This document shows positions 17,951 to 27,421 of a DNA stretch of 64,000 nucleotides, piece by piece. How positions within the stretch are numbered: the stretch's first letter is position 1; each line of letters begins with the position of its first letter. The notes below the pieces were generated by a model that had not been told where the DNA came from, searched no databases, and saw only the letters and a program-made list of their open reading frames with translations. Made by a program: the position numbers and the translations under genes. The DNA comes from JAFGIN01 sp050301235 (GTDB taxonomy: Bacteria; Fibrobacterota; Chitinivibrionia; Chitinivibrionales; Chitinispirillaceae), in the NCBI GenBank assembly GCA_050301235.1, contig JBNKZD010000276.1, positions 24,452 to 88,451 on the forward strand. Direction: 5' to 3'.

Positions 17951-20008
17951 TCAACTGCCCGACAACACCTGAAGATACTTCTGCTCCAGCTCCCTCACCC
18001 ACTGTTCATGTGCACATACCGGGGATTCCAGGAGCCGCTGGCGCATAGTGAGGCGAATCTCCTGAAGATACTCAGGCTTATCAATTAATAATCGGGCAAT
18101 ACCAACTACTTCTGCCCTGGAATCCGCAACAAATTCCCCAAGACCGATCCGGTTCATCAGTGATGTAACCATTGTGGAGGCGTGAGAATCTCCTTTGAAA
18201 GTAATGACCGGAGCACCCATCCAGAGCGATTCACAGGCGGTGATATGGCCACTCCAGGGAAAAGTGTCAAGAGACAGGTCTATTTCATCATAAATACTTA
18301 AATAATGTCCCGATGGTAATGTGTTTGAAAAGGTAATCCGATTTCGCTCTACCCCGCCCTCTTCGAACCATTGTGAAAGACGCCGTATAATCGACTCTGT
18401 CAATGTATTCCGAAATAGTATCATCCGTGAATTTTCAATCTTTTTGAGTATGTCCGTCCATAAACGTATTACTTCCCTGTTCAATCTCGCAGTTGTATGC
18501 AATGAACCGAATGTTATATACTTTTTTTTGACATAAGGGGATGTCACAATATCGGGTGCATCAGCAGGTGGCACCCAGGTAAAAAATCCATTCTCCATTC
18601 GAATCGAATCCCCAATACAATCGTGTTGTACATCAAAAGGCTCACAAATCGCATCGGTTATATGATAGTCGATTGATCGTAACCCTGTTGCAGCCGGATA
18701 CCCAAACCCCGAAATCTGTATCGGCACCGGACGTTTAGCGAAAATACCCAGTCGATTTCCTGCCATATGTCCAGCGCAATCTACAAGAATATCGATTTGA
18801 TCGTTAGTTATAATTTCAGAAGCAGCATCATCACACATCGATGTAATATCCCGCCACTGATCGCAGCTATTTCTGAACATTGCAGTTTTCTCATCATCGA
18901 ACCGGATCTGCGCATAACAGTAAACTGTAAATCGCGTCCGGTCATGTAGTTTGATTACCTTTTCCAGAATGGGTGCAGCAGGGTGTTTACAAAAATCTGG
19001 CGATACATAACCGATGCGTAACTGCTGGTTATCTAGTGAATGATTTATAGCATGCCTGCGTTCAGACATGCTTTGAGCTCTCCCCCATTCATCATGTGCT
19101 TTACAAATCTGCATCCCGGTATAACGCGGATTGTACAACATTGACACCAATAGATTGTCCCAGACGATAGTACAGACTGGATCAACTGACAATGAATTTT
19201 TCAATACACTTTCAGCTTCATCGCACAACCCCATGATCTGAAGTGTTTCGCCATAATCAACCATAGCGCTGAGATTCTCAGGATCGAATTTCAATGCATT
19301 TTTAAAGCAGATCAGGGCATCATCAAGTTTATTCCACTGTCGTAATATACATCCGAGATTATAATGAGCTTCAGCATAGTCGGGCTGAAGCTGCAGTGCC
19401 TTTACATAGTAATCACGGGCAAGCGTTTCGTCACCAGATTCACGATATGCATTACCGGTTGCATTGAATAGTTGTGGTGATCCGGGAAACTCTATCGTAA
19501 GTGTTTCAATCAGCGCTTTTACCTGATCAAGCTCTCCACCAAGCAGTAATGCTCTGAGCAATGCGATACCATTATGCAGATCAGTACGCCCCTCTCCCGG
19601 TGCTTTTCTGAAACACGCTGCCGCCTCGCTAAATCGCTTCTGCTCAAACAATGCTGTTCCGAGGCTTGTATATAGCTGTTTCTTTCCAGGATTGATCCTG
19701 ATCGCATCCCTGAAATGTTCCTCTGCCTCTTTATACTGTTTCTCAAGTAGCATCACCGATCCATAATTGCAGTGAGCAGCAAAATTATCAGGATCAAGCT
19801 CAAGCACCGACCGGTACCACTCACCGGCACGAAGGAACCTGTTTGATTTTCTCGAACAATCTCCCAACGTGAGCCGAAGCTGAACAGAATGTACACTGCC
19901 ACTTAAAAGCAATTCAAGTATAGTTTCGGCTTTTTCAAACAACCCATCACGCATTAATTTTAATGCATGTTCATACTGTTGATTAAAATTCTGTTCGTGC
20001 ATTGCCAT
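17951..20008 (-). CDS. TPR protein with GT41 (O-GlcNAc transferase-like) domain
   Basis: 685 aa. The N-terminal half (about 10-310) is a row of roughly eight tetratricopeptide repeats (for example NYGSVMLLEKQYKEAEEHFR and HYNLGCILRQWNKLDDALIC). The C-terminal half is the OGT/SPINDLY catalytic region: LRIGYVSPDFCKHP with the active-site His, VPIQISGFGYPAATGLRSID, FGSLHTTARLNREVIRLW, and LDTFPWSGHITACESLWMGA that binds UDP-sugar. Bacterial members glycosylate proteins, including flagellin or adhesins, in the cytoplasm. No N-terminal signal. The acceptor is unknown; flagellin is plausible given the motile lifestyle, but no flagellin gene is in the window. Confidence 0.9.
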   Translation of the reverse strand: MAMHEQNFNQQYEHALKLMRDGLFEKAETILELLLSGSVHSVQLRLTLGDCSRKSNRFLRAGEWYRSVLELDPDNFAAHCNYGSVMLLEKQYKEAEEHFRDAIRINPGKKQLYTSLGTALFEQKRFSEAAACFRKAPGEGRTDLHNGIALLRALLLGGELDQVKALIETLTIEFPGSPQLFNATGNAYRESGDETLARDYYVKALQLQPDYAEAHYNLGCILRQWNKLDDALICFKNALKFDPENLSAMVDYGETLQIMGLCDEAESVLKNSLSVDPVCTIVWDNLLVSMLYNPRYTGMQICKAHDEWGRAQSMSERRHAINHSLDNQQLRIGYVSPDFCKHPAAPILEKVIKLHDRTRFTVYCYAQIRFDDEKTAMFRNSCDQWRDITSMCDDAASEIITNDQIDILVDCAGHMAGNRLGIFAKRPVPIQISGFGYPAATGLRSIDYHITDAICEPFDVQHDCIGDSIRMENGFFTWVPPADAPDIVTSPYVKKKYITFGSLHTTARLNREVIRLWTDILKKIENSRMILFRNTLTESIIRRLSQWFEEGGVERNRITFSNTLPSGHYLSIYDEIDLSLDTFPWSGHITACESLWMGAPVITFKGDSHASTMVTSLMNRIGLGEFVADSRAEVVGIARLLIDKPEYLQEIRLTMRQRLLESPVCAHEQWVRELEQKYLQVLSGS

Positions 20009-20089
20009 AGTACACCAATTTTATTTTAATCTATTTTATAATGCAAGGATTACAATCCGACAAAAGCCCATAATATATTTTGAGCGCTT

Positions 20090-21034
20090 ATGAATTCTAC
20101 CAGAAACGATCAGATCTATTTAGCCCCTCTACTTGGTGTTACCGATTCAATTTTCCGTAACGTTTTTGAACAATATTTTGGAAATTTTGATTACCTTCTG
20201 ACCCCATTCATACCCACCGTAAAAGGTGATATCGTCAATCCATCACATATACGCGATGTCGCTGTCGATCGAAACGATGTGAACCGTGTCATACCCCAGA
20301 TCATCGGAAACGACCCAGTCCAGTTTATTGTGCTTGCAAACACATTTCACGCAATGGGGTATCGTTCAGTAAACTGGAACCTCGGCTGCCCTTCACCACA
20401 GATCGTAAGAAAAAGGCGTGGCTCCGGCTTGCTACCTCATATTGATAGTATTAAGCATTTTCTAGACACCGTTATTCCTTATATTCAGTGTCCCCTCTCA
20501 CTCAAGGTCAGACTTGGACTTGAGTCTGTTCAGGAACTGCTCATATTAATGCCACTCTTTAACGAATACCCAATCCAGGAGATAACCATACATGCGCGGA
20601 CTGGTACGCAGATGTATGACGGTAATGTCAACCTGGATGGCTTTGAACAATGCAGCGCACTATCACACCACAAAATAATTTACAATGGTGACATTACTGT
20701 ACTCGACACATTTAACACACTGAAAAAGCGTTTTCCCTCAATAAATGCATGGATGATCGGAAGAGGTGTGGTCAGGTCACCATTTCTACTGCAAGAGATA
20801 CGAGGGACGGGTTGTACCAGGGATATTTCAGTAATTAAAAATTTCCATGATGAGCTTTATCTCCGCAATAGCAGTATTCTCCATGGTCCATCCCATCTTC
20901 TGGGAAAAATGAAAGAACTCTGGTCTTATCTTGTACAATCATTTCCTGATCAGCCAAAGTTACTGAAGAATATATTAAAAGTTACAAAGCTCGAACAGTA
21001 TGCGGCATTGATGGGTCAGGTTTTTGGCGAGTAA
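20090..21034 (+). CDS. dus: tRNA-dihydrouridine synthase
   Basis: 314 aa FMN-dependent TIM-barrel enzyme that reduces uridine in the tRNA D-loop. The start of the barrel reads IYLAPLLGVTDSIFRNVF; the catalytic cysteine is C100 in WNLGCPSPQIV; phosphate/FMN contacts are KVRLG, IHARTGTQMYDG, NGDI and GRGVVRSPF. The compact form and RKRRGSG loop are closer to the DusC/short-form Dus than to DusA or DusB, but the subclass is not certain. Stands alone, divergent from GT41. Confidence 0.9.
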   Translation: MNSTRNDQIYLAPLLGVTDSIFRNVFEQYFGNFDYLLTPFIPTVKGDIVNPSHIRDVAVDRNDVNRVIPQIIGNDPVQFIVLANTFHAMGYRSVNWNLGCPSPQIVRKRRGSGLLPHIDSIKHFLDTVIPYIQCPLSLKVRLGLESVQELLILMPLFNEYPIQEITIHARTGTQMYDGNVNLDGFEQCSALSHHKIIYNGDITVLDTFNTLKKRFPSINAWMIGRGVVRSPFLLQEIRGTGCTRDISVIKNFHDELYLRNSSILHGPSHLLGKMKELWSYLVQSFPDQPKLLKNILKVTKLEQYAALMGQVFGE

Positions 21035-21047
21035 TAAATAGACGTTT

Positions 21048-21428
21048 TCAACATCCACCACATCTACGTTTTGCAAGTAATGTTTCGATTAACATAAGCA
21101 GATCGGAAACACTGGATTTAGAAACAATGCCATGGGCGCCGGCATCCTCTGCAGCATTTTTGTAAATATCAACTTCATGAGCTGTTACTACAAGAATACA
21201 GAGATTCTTACATTCGGGCTTGAGTTTTCGAATCATCTCGATGCCGTCAATACCTGGAAGTGAAATATCAACAAGGATCAGATCCGGATTAAATCCGGGA
21301 ATCTCTTCGAGTGCTCTCTCAGCAGTATCGCTTTCTCCAATTTTACTGATCGATGGAAAGTTTTTCCTTACCAATCGTTTCAGAACCAATCGCATCGAAT
21401 CATTATCTTCAATAATATAAACTTTCAT
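21048..21428 (-). CDS. Single-domain response regulator
   Basis: 126 aa receiver domain only. Acidic pocket E7-D8 (IIEDND), phospho-acceptor D54 (LILVDISLPGIDG), T82 and K104 (IVSKSS) are all in place. No output domain follows, so it must act through another protein, as CheY does. The tail ends RRCGGC, an unusual Cys-rich end. Downstream of the histidine kinase by 53 bp, which makes them a likely pair. Confidence 0.9.
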   Translation of the reverse strand: MKVYIIEDNDSMRLVLKRLVRKNFPSISKIGESDTAERALEEIPGFNPDLILVDISLPGIDGIEMIRKLKPECKNLCILVVTAHEVDIYKNAAEDAGAHGIVSKSSVSDLLMLIETLLAKRRCGGC

Positions 21429-21481
21429 AATTCATCATAACTGAAACTGAATTTTATTGACCTATACGCAAACGAATTACA

Positions 21482-23662
21482 TCATGTGTTCTCCAGAGGA
21501 AGAACTATTGTAGTGCATGTTCCTTTTCCTGAAGTACTCTCTATAATCAAGTCACCCCCAAACAATTTAAGCCGTTCCCGTATACTGAACAACCCCAGAT
21601 GGGTTCCGTTTATTTTTTTATCCATTTCCTTCTGATGATCAAATCCACGTCCTTTGTCACAGATTGAAATTTTTACTGTTTTTTCCCTTAATGATGCATC
21701 AACAGAGGCATGTTGCACACCAGCATGTTGTACCACATTATTGAGCAATTCACGAACCATTTGAGTAAGCATTAATTGTGTTTCGTTTTTAATCGTGTTT
21801 ACAGGTCCGTTTATTTTCAGATCAACAATGAGATTGTAATTCTGACTCATATGTGTGTTCAACCACTCCAGTGCAGCATCCAGTCCCTGCGAAGTAAGAA
21901 TGGGAGGATTAAGCTCAATTGATAAAATTTTCGTTGTCTGTAAGGCATTTTCCAGAAGTTTTATACTTTCAGAAACATCATCGAACTCCCCCTGTTGCGT
22001 ATTCTGATGATCGTGTAAATGTTGTTTAAGTAAAATACTTGATCCAAGAATTAATTGCTGAAGATTTTCATGCAGTATATAGGAAAAACGTTTACGTTCT
22101 CTCTGCTCCGCAAGGATTAGTGCTTTTGATAAAATATGCACCTGTTCAGTTCTATTTTGTATAATGGTTTCAAGGTTCTGATTTAGTTCTTTTAAACGGC
22201 TTTCACTGTTCTTCAGTGCTTCCGTTGTCTTTTTCAAATTAGTCAGATCGGGGCTTATAGACGCCCATGTAATAATAGCTCCATTTTCATCTTTTATTGC
22301 AAATGCATTCCAGATGGTAGGAATCAGCTGACCGGTTTTAAAATTACGGAGTTGTACTTCTCCGACCCAACGCTCCTCCCTGTATAATGACGGGATCGTC
22401 TCTTTTTCAAGCAGTTCTCTATCTTCTTCAGGAAAATAATCGATAAGATGTGTTTTTTTTAAACTATCTCTATTAATACCGACCATATGGCTCCCTGCAG
22501 CGTTAATGTAAAATGGAACCATACCTGGTGACGCAAGAATTATAAAATCGTTGCTGTTTTCGACCACGGCAGCAAGTAATTTGAGTCTTTCTTCACGATC
22601 TTTCAATTGTCCCGCCATGTTATTAGCATCTTTGGTCAAATTATCAAACTCGATGAAACCGCTGGACTCCTGCATTGTGGAGTATTTACCCTGTGCAATA
22701 TTTTTCACATGCAACTGGACAGATCGAAGTGAATTGTTTATTGTTTGAGTTGTCCTTTCAGCGAAAATAAACGTTATTCCGGATACAATTACCATTGCAA
22801 TTAATATAGCCAGAAATGAAAGAACAACAGGTTCAAAAAAAATTCTTCGTATTATGGCTGAACCGGCAACCCAGTTTATTACCCCAATCGGAACACGTGC
22901 ACCGATCCTTTCGGAATAGTTTTTAACCGGAACTCTAAAAAATCCTGAAACTGTTTCTCCCTGCATGGCTTGCTGGAGTAGTTTATCTTCATGTTTCCAG
23001 AGGAATCGTATTGAATCTGTTAACGTGTCAAGGTTCTGGTTAGTATAAATAAGCGTGCCATCATTATCAAACAATGTCACGAATTCACCTGGTCTTCTCT
23101 TTAGTGAAAGGGTTACTTCACCCATTTTCTCAGCCAGAACCCCTGCTATAACGGCGAATTTAAATGCTCCTGATTTTGTATAAAATGCACGCGCGATTGC
23201 GAAACCGGGACTGCTGTCAGGTTTTAAGTGCAGATAATTACTGACAACTACGGAGTCATCTTTCAACCGCCTAAAATAATCACGATCAGAAAGACTTACA
23301 CCAATCAGTTCCGTGTTACTTCCTGTTAAAATCGTACCGGTTGAGTCAGCGATAACAAAATTCTGCACAACAGGATATACACCATTTATTACGTGGAAAT
23401 ACCTGTCTACTTCACCATCTGTAAAGGGGGTGTTTTGATAAGCGATACCGACGACATCTTCAGTTCTTGAAATATCTCTCACCAGACTTCTGAATGTAAG
23501 ACCGAGTGCACGTGAGAGATCAATTTCATTGTTAGTTTGTTCAGTGTAGCGACTGCTAAACCATAAAAGGGCTATCAGAAATTCCAGTAAAAAGAGTGTA
23601 ATTACAACAGTAATTATCACTGTACGTATCCGGTAACGAAGAGATATAGCACGTTTAGTCAT
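21482..23662 (-). CDS. Hybrid-type sensor histidine kinase with periplasmic dCache-like domain, HAMP-like and PAS domains (HisKA_3 class)
   Basis: 726 aa. A first membrane helix near 12-32, a periplasmic region of about 240 residues resembling a double-Cache sensor (SDRDYFRRLKDDS, KPDSSPGFAIARAF), and a second helix near 280-305. Then a HAMP-like linker, a PAS domain (about 365-490), a coiled coil and the kinase core. The phospho-acceptor H531 lies in ERKRFSYILHENLQQ, the HisKA_3/NarL-type box; N641-N642 mark the ATP site, with DKGRGFD and GLFSIRERLKLFGG as G boxes. No receiver domain is fused. HisKA_3 kinases usually talk to LuxR-type regulators, yet the neighbour has only a receiver domain. 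Confidence 0.88.
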   Translation of the reverse strand: MTKRAISLRYRIRTVIITVVITLFLLEFLIALLWFSSRYTEQTNNEIDLSRALGLTFRSLVRDISRTEDVVGIAYQNTPFTDGEVDRYFHVINGVYPVVQNFVIADSTGTILTGSNTELIGVSLSDRDYFRRLKDDSVVVSNYLHLKPDSSPGFAIARAFYTKSGAFKFAVIAGVLAEKMGEVTLSLKRRPGEFVTLFDNDGTLIYTNQNLDTLTDSIRFLWKHEDKLLQQAMQGETVSGFFRVPVKNYSERIGARVPIGVINWVAGSAIIRRIFFEPVVLSFLAILIAMVIVSGITFIFAERTTQTINNSLRSVQLHVKNIAQGKYSTMQESSGFIEFDNLTKDANNMAGQLKDREERLKLLAAVVENSNDFIILASPGMVPFYINAAGSHMVGINRDSLKKTHLIDYFPEEDRELLEKETIPSLYREERWVGEVQLRNFKTGQLIPTIWNAFAIKDENGAIITWASISPDLTNLKKTTEALKNSESRLKELNQNLETIIQNRTEQVHILSKALILAEQRERKRFSYILHENLQQLILGSSILLKQHLHDHQNTQQGEFDDVSESIKLLENALQTTKILSIELNPPILTSQGLDAALEWLNTHMSQNYNLIVDLKINGPVNTIKNETQLMLTQMVRELLNNVVQHAGVQHASVDASLREKTVKISICDKGRGFDHQKEMDKKINGTHLGLFSIRERLKLFGGDLIIESTSGKGTCTTIVLPLENT

Positions 23663-23674
23663 ATCACATTTATT

Positions 23675-24236
23675 TTACTCCAGTGTAAAATAAAAAGTTG
23701 CTTCTTTCCCAATTTCACCCTTCGCCCAAATCTGTCCACCATGTCTTTTAATAACGCGTTGTACTATTGACACAGTCCAATACCTGTTCCACTGAACACT
23801 TTTTCTGAGTGGACACGTTTAAAGAGTTTAAAAATCGTCTTAGCAAACTTCATATCAAATCCGACACCATTATCTCGAACAAAATAGACCAAACTTCCAT
23901 TCTCTTACCATTAAGCCCGAATTCAATACGAGTAATATCTGTTTTTCCGGCGAACTTCCATGCATTACGTAAAATGTTTTCAAGTGCTATATGGATCATC
24001 CGGGGATCTGCATTTGCAGATACATTTTCCTGTACTACAGGATGGAAGACTCTATGTTGTTCCTGCGAAGCAAGGTCATCGAGATATGTTTTTGCCATAT
24101 GGCTTAAATCAATAACTTTTGCCGTCTCATCTGTAATCATTATACCTGCCGGAGAGTATTTCATGATTGTATTATACAAAATCTTACTTTTCTCAACAAT
24201 CTCAACTGCAAATAGATCCATATTGTCTGATGGCAT
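23675..24236 (-). pseudogene. Decayed PAS/histidine kinase gene
   Basis: On the minus strand a start frame of 128 codons reads a PAS fragment (KYSPAGIMITDETAKVIDLS), then the stretch after a kinase H-box and the N-box (ENILRNAWKFAGK). It stops early after GKRMEVW. Reading on in the +1 frame gives RDNGVGFDMKFAKTIFKLFK and GTGIGL; a second shift (an extra two bases after GGACTG) restores VQRVIKRHGGQIWAKGE through to a stop at 23675. The phospho-acceptor H-box itself is gone. So it carries one deletion and two frameshifts: a kinase gene in decay, ending 13 bp before the intact kinase. Confidence 0.82.
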
Positions 24237-24595
24237 ACTGTACCCACAATTAAATCAAGAAATGTTTTTCTATGAATGAACAACACATCAAATACGCTGC
24301 TGAGACTTTTAAAAACTGCGTTGAACGTACAGTTTTAGCCACTAAAAAATGTGCAATATAAATGCCGAACTTTAGAAGAATTTTGATAGTACCCGAAGAA
24401 AGCGCAAATTTGAGTAAACAACGGGACTTAGAGAACCTCGGTCACCATTGGGTGAGGTTCTCCAGGTCACACTCAGAAACAGCTGTCACCTTATGGCAAT
24501 GACACTGATGCCAGGCGATGTCCCAATACAATGGGATCGAATTGGGTGAAGCGATATCGAAAATGCTGCATTTGCATTTTACCCTACAATTACAT
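24237..24595. other. Intergenic region with structured inverted repeat
   Basis: About 360 bp between the kinase pseudogene and the GH9 gene stop. No credible ORF. It contains the hairpin at 24431-24462 and a second short inverted repeat (CCCAATACAATGGG) near 24511-24525. It may be a transcript end for GH9 or a small RNA. Confidence 0.45.
24431..24462. repeat. Perfect inverted repeat with nested stem
   Basis: GAGAACCTC (24431-24439) and GAGGTTCTC (24454-24462) are exact complements. Inside, TCACC and GGTGA can also pair when the outer stem is shortened to GAGAACC/GGTTCTC. No T run follows on either strand, so it is not a simple intrinsic terminator. Confidence 0.6.
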
Positions 24596-27223
24596 TCATC
24601 TTCTTACATTCATCCACGATGTAAGAAACAGTTTTTCCCCATCAAAGAAACGTATCAGATAGACGCCTGAAGCAAGGTGATTATCGAGAATAATACTGTT
24701 TTTACCCGCTGCACAGCTGCGAATCTGATTTGTAAGACTGCCCAGAACTTTTCCATTCAGGTCATACAATTCAAATCGAGCTTTCGATGGATCGACAATT
24801 GTAATTGTGTAGGACACTCTTGTGCCATCCTGTTTTAACACCAGGTGATTATCTGGTTGATTTTTCTGTAACGGTAAAATTACCGGAGCTTCTGTTGAGT
24901 CATAAAGTTTCAGGCTCACATTATCGATATACACTGGAAGGGAATCTGTTCCGCAATTAAAATTCAGTCTTGCATTGAGATCTGATGCTTTTCTCATAAG
25001 AAATGTATACCTGAAATGTTTCATATTTGAAGTCAAACTGACCGATTTGGGATTTCCCATATAAGATCCATAATCCGGACCGCTTTTGGCGACATCAGCA
25101 TAAATATACCGATTACCATCAGAACGCGCATCAAACTGGAGAACATATTGATTGCCAGTAACAAGAGGTATTCCATTCTGTGAGAATTGTACCGACCAGG
25201 TCTCATCACCAGGATTAGTTATGGTGAGTAAGCATACACCATCCTTAACAATCCGGGTTGCCCCTGTTGGTCTGGTCCACTCTGTACCTATATTTTGCTC
25301 AAATTTCCCATTTATTATCAAATCTTTTACCTCACCAAAAAGTGGAGTGATTTTTGCGTCATGGGAAACTACTAAATTAAATACTGTATCGGTACTCAGC
25401 ACACTTCCCATTCCAAACCACCCGTAAAACATCTGTTTTTCTTTTAAGTAAGCTTTGAATCTGATTGTATCACCGGAAGCGTAGAATAACTTTACAGGTT
25501 CAACACTGATTGTTCCGATCCCTGGATCACCAGCAACAACATAGTACTCTTTCTTTTCAGGTGATACTTCATTAGAGCCAAAAATCTGATTAATCGCTGC
25601 GAACAATCCGGTCATTGGACCATTCCAGTTTATCGCAATCTCATTTTTATCATATGCACCTGCATCATCGGTATAGCTTAATGGAGAACCGTTTGGCCCA
25701 CCCATGAGAAAACCTGGAATCGGGTCTGCAATGGTATCCGCCATCGATGGGCGATGATGTGGATGCTCTGCACGATGGATTCCAAATCCAGAAACAAATG
25801 AGATGTTTGGAGCATTCTTTCCTAAAAGATAATCTGCTATTTCAGCTGCTCCAAGAGCATATGCAGTATCATTTGTTACTTTAAATGCTGCAAGAAGAAA
25901 TAATCCGACATTAGCGAAAACACCATTTGATCCCCAGTAGTAATAGTTTGATGATGGGATCCTGAATGAATGTGTCGAAATCTGCTTCAGATATGTGTCG
26001 GCTGTAGTTTTAATATCAGACCTGATTTCTGCAATAACCTGACTGTCGAGTAAATTACTAACAGTTGCAAGAGAAAGCGGTGCAAGAGGACTTGGGCTCA
26101 TCCAGCCTGCTGGATTCCTATAATATAGATTCTCGATTACAACGCTGTCTTTGTAAACTTTTTCACCGGTAGAAATAAATAACTCAGTAGCTGCCCATAA
26201 AAATTCATCTGCATCAACATCATTATCTTCGTAAGCACCAGTACCTACATCTGATGGGTTTTCCAGGAAATACTGTTCCGGATTGGCAACGGCCCACGCC
26301 CAGGCTGTTTTCGCTCTGGTTAAGCAGGTATCAGCAAATGCTTCATACCCATTGATCTTTTTATAGATCCGGTGTGCCATTGCCATTACCGCTGCAAAAT
26401 CGAGTGTAGCAGCAGTTGATTTCCCTATAAAATATCGTTTGCCAATATCTTTATCCGGCATAACCATAGCTGCATGCTGCAATGTTGTTAACTTATGAAA
26501 AACACCGCCATCCTTGTCCTGCATTGTTAAAAGCCAGTCAAGCTCATATTTTATTTCATCGAGCAGATCATCTTTACCATTTTTTGATTCAGGAATATTC
26601 AGAATTGAATCTCCAAAGTAGTCTCCAAAATTTTCATAAAAGAAAAACATGTTTCCCAGAGTGACCCCTGCATTGACAACATATTTTCCATAATCACCGG
26701 CATCATACCATCCCCCCGGTGAAGATGCTGAGCCGGAATCATATCCTGATGAGGGATGAAAATAGCAAAGAGTATCCGGGTGTCCTGCCGGTCTTGCAAA
26801 TCGGCCCCCATGGATCTCATCGATCGTCATCGATGCCCGCTGATAATAAAAAGTCTTTAATGATGCCAGTGATGCTTCATACAATACATTATTCTCTATA
26901 TGAATCGGCATCGAAAATCCGACATCAGAAATTTTCATCCAATAAGTACCAATTGTTTTAAAACTGCTGAAATCAGCTAATTTTGTGGAATCGCTGATCC
27001 TGGTCCATTTAATCCATCCAGAAAGTGCTCCACTGAACACCGTATCTCCGCTTGAATTTACAAGAACGAAGACGGAATCCTTTGTTCCCAGAACCGGGAC
27101 TACTTTATTTGCTCCGGGATAATACCCTAACTGATTGATTCTGAAGTTATCAGAAGAACTGAATACCAGAGAACACGCTCCAGCGATCAACAGAATAGTT
27201 TTTCGAATGTAATTTCGTACCAT
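24596..27223 (-). CDS. GH9 endoglucanase with Ig, beta-repeat, CBM4/9-like and T9SS-like tail domains
   Basis: 875 aa, secreted (signal about 1-22). Order: N-terminal Ig-like CelD_N domain (25-110, FRINQLGYYPGANK), GH9 (alpha/alpha)6 catalytic domain (about 115-560), a small InlB-type beta repeat (about 575-635, YYVVAGDPGIGTISVEPVKL), a CBM4/9-like jelly roll (about 640-790) and a C-terminal sorting tail. Catalytic marks are GGWYDAGDYGKYV with D174 and D177, HHRPSMAD, and the acid Glu in NEIAINWNGP. It should cut beta-1,4-glucan. The start has GGGAG seven bases upstream. It stands alone. Confidence 0.93.
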   Translation of the reverse strand: MVRNYIRKTILLIAGACSLVFSSSDNFRINQLGYYPGANKVVPVLGTKDSVFVLVNSSGDTVFSGALSGWIKWTRISDSTKLADFSSFKTIGTYWMKISDVGFSMPIHIENNVLYEASLASLKTFYYQRASMTIDEIHGGRFARPAGHPDTLCYFHPSSGYDSGSASSPGGWYDAGDYGKYVVNAGVTLGNMFFFYENFGDYFGDSILNIPESKNGKDDLLDEIKYELDWLLTMQDKDGGVFHKLTTLQHAAMVMPDKDIGKRYFIGKSTAATLDFAAVMAMAHRIYKKINGYEAFADTCLTRAKTAWAWAVANPEQYFLENPSDVGTGAYEDNDVDADEFLWAATELFISTGEKVYKDSVVIENLYYRNPAGWMSPSPLAPLSLATVSNLLDSQVIAEIRSDIKTTADTYLKQISTHSFRIPSSNYYYWGSNGVFANVGLFLLAAFKVTNDTAYALGAAEIADYLLGKNAPNISFVSGFGIHRAEHPHHRPSMADTIADPIPGFLMGGPNGSPLSYTDDAGAYDKNEIAINWNGPMTGLFAAINQIFGSNEVSPEKKEYYVVAGDPGIGTISVEPVKLFYASGDTIRFKAYLKEKQMFYGWFGMGSVLSTDTVFNLVVSHDAKITPLFGEVKDLIINGKFEQNIGTEWTRPTGATRIVKDGVCLLTITNPGDETWSVQFSQNGIPLVTGNQYVLQFDARSDGNRYIYADVAKSGPDYGSYMGNPKSVSLTSNMKHFRYTFLMRKASDLNARLNFNCGTDSLPVYIDNVSLKLYDSTEAPVILPLQKNQPDNHLVLKQDGTRVSYTITIVDPSKARFELYDLNGKVLGSLTNQIRSCAAGKNSIILDNHLASGVYLIRFFDGEKLFLTSWMNVRR

Positions 27224-27421
27224 TGATGCACTCCCATTGTTGCTTTTTTATTTACTCTAAAGAAAATTACAAAGTTCTTACAACTTTAGTAGAATAAATA
27301 TCGAAAAAGTTTGCCTCAAAGTACCACGTGTAATTAAACTTATTGCAGACCTCTTATAACTGATGAATTGTTCAGCTTACATGAGAGATTGAAGAATCAG
27401 ACGAAATAGTCAATAGCAGCT

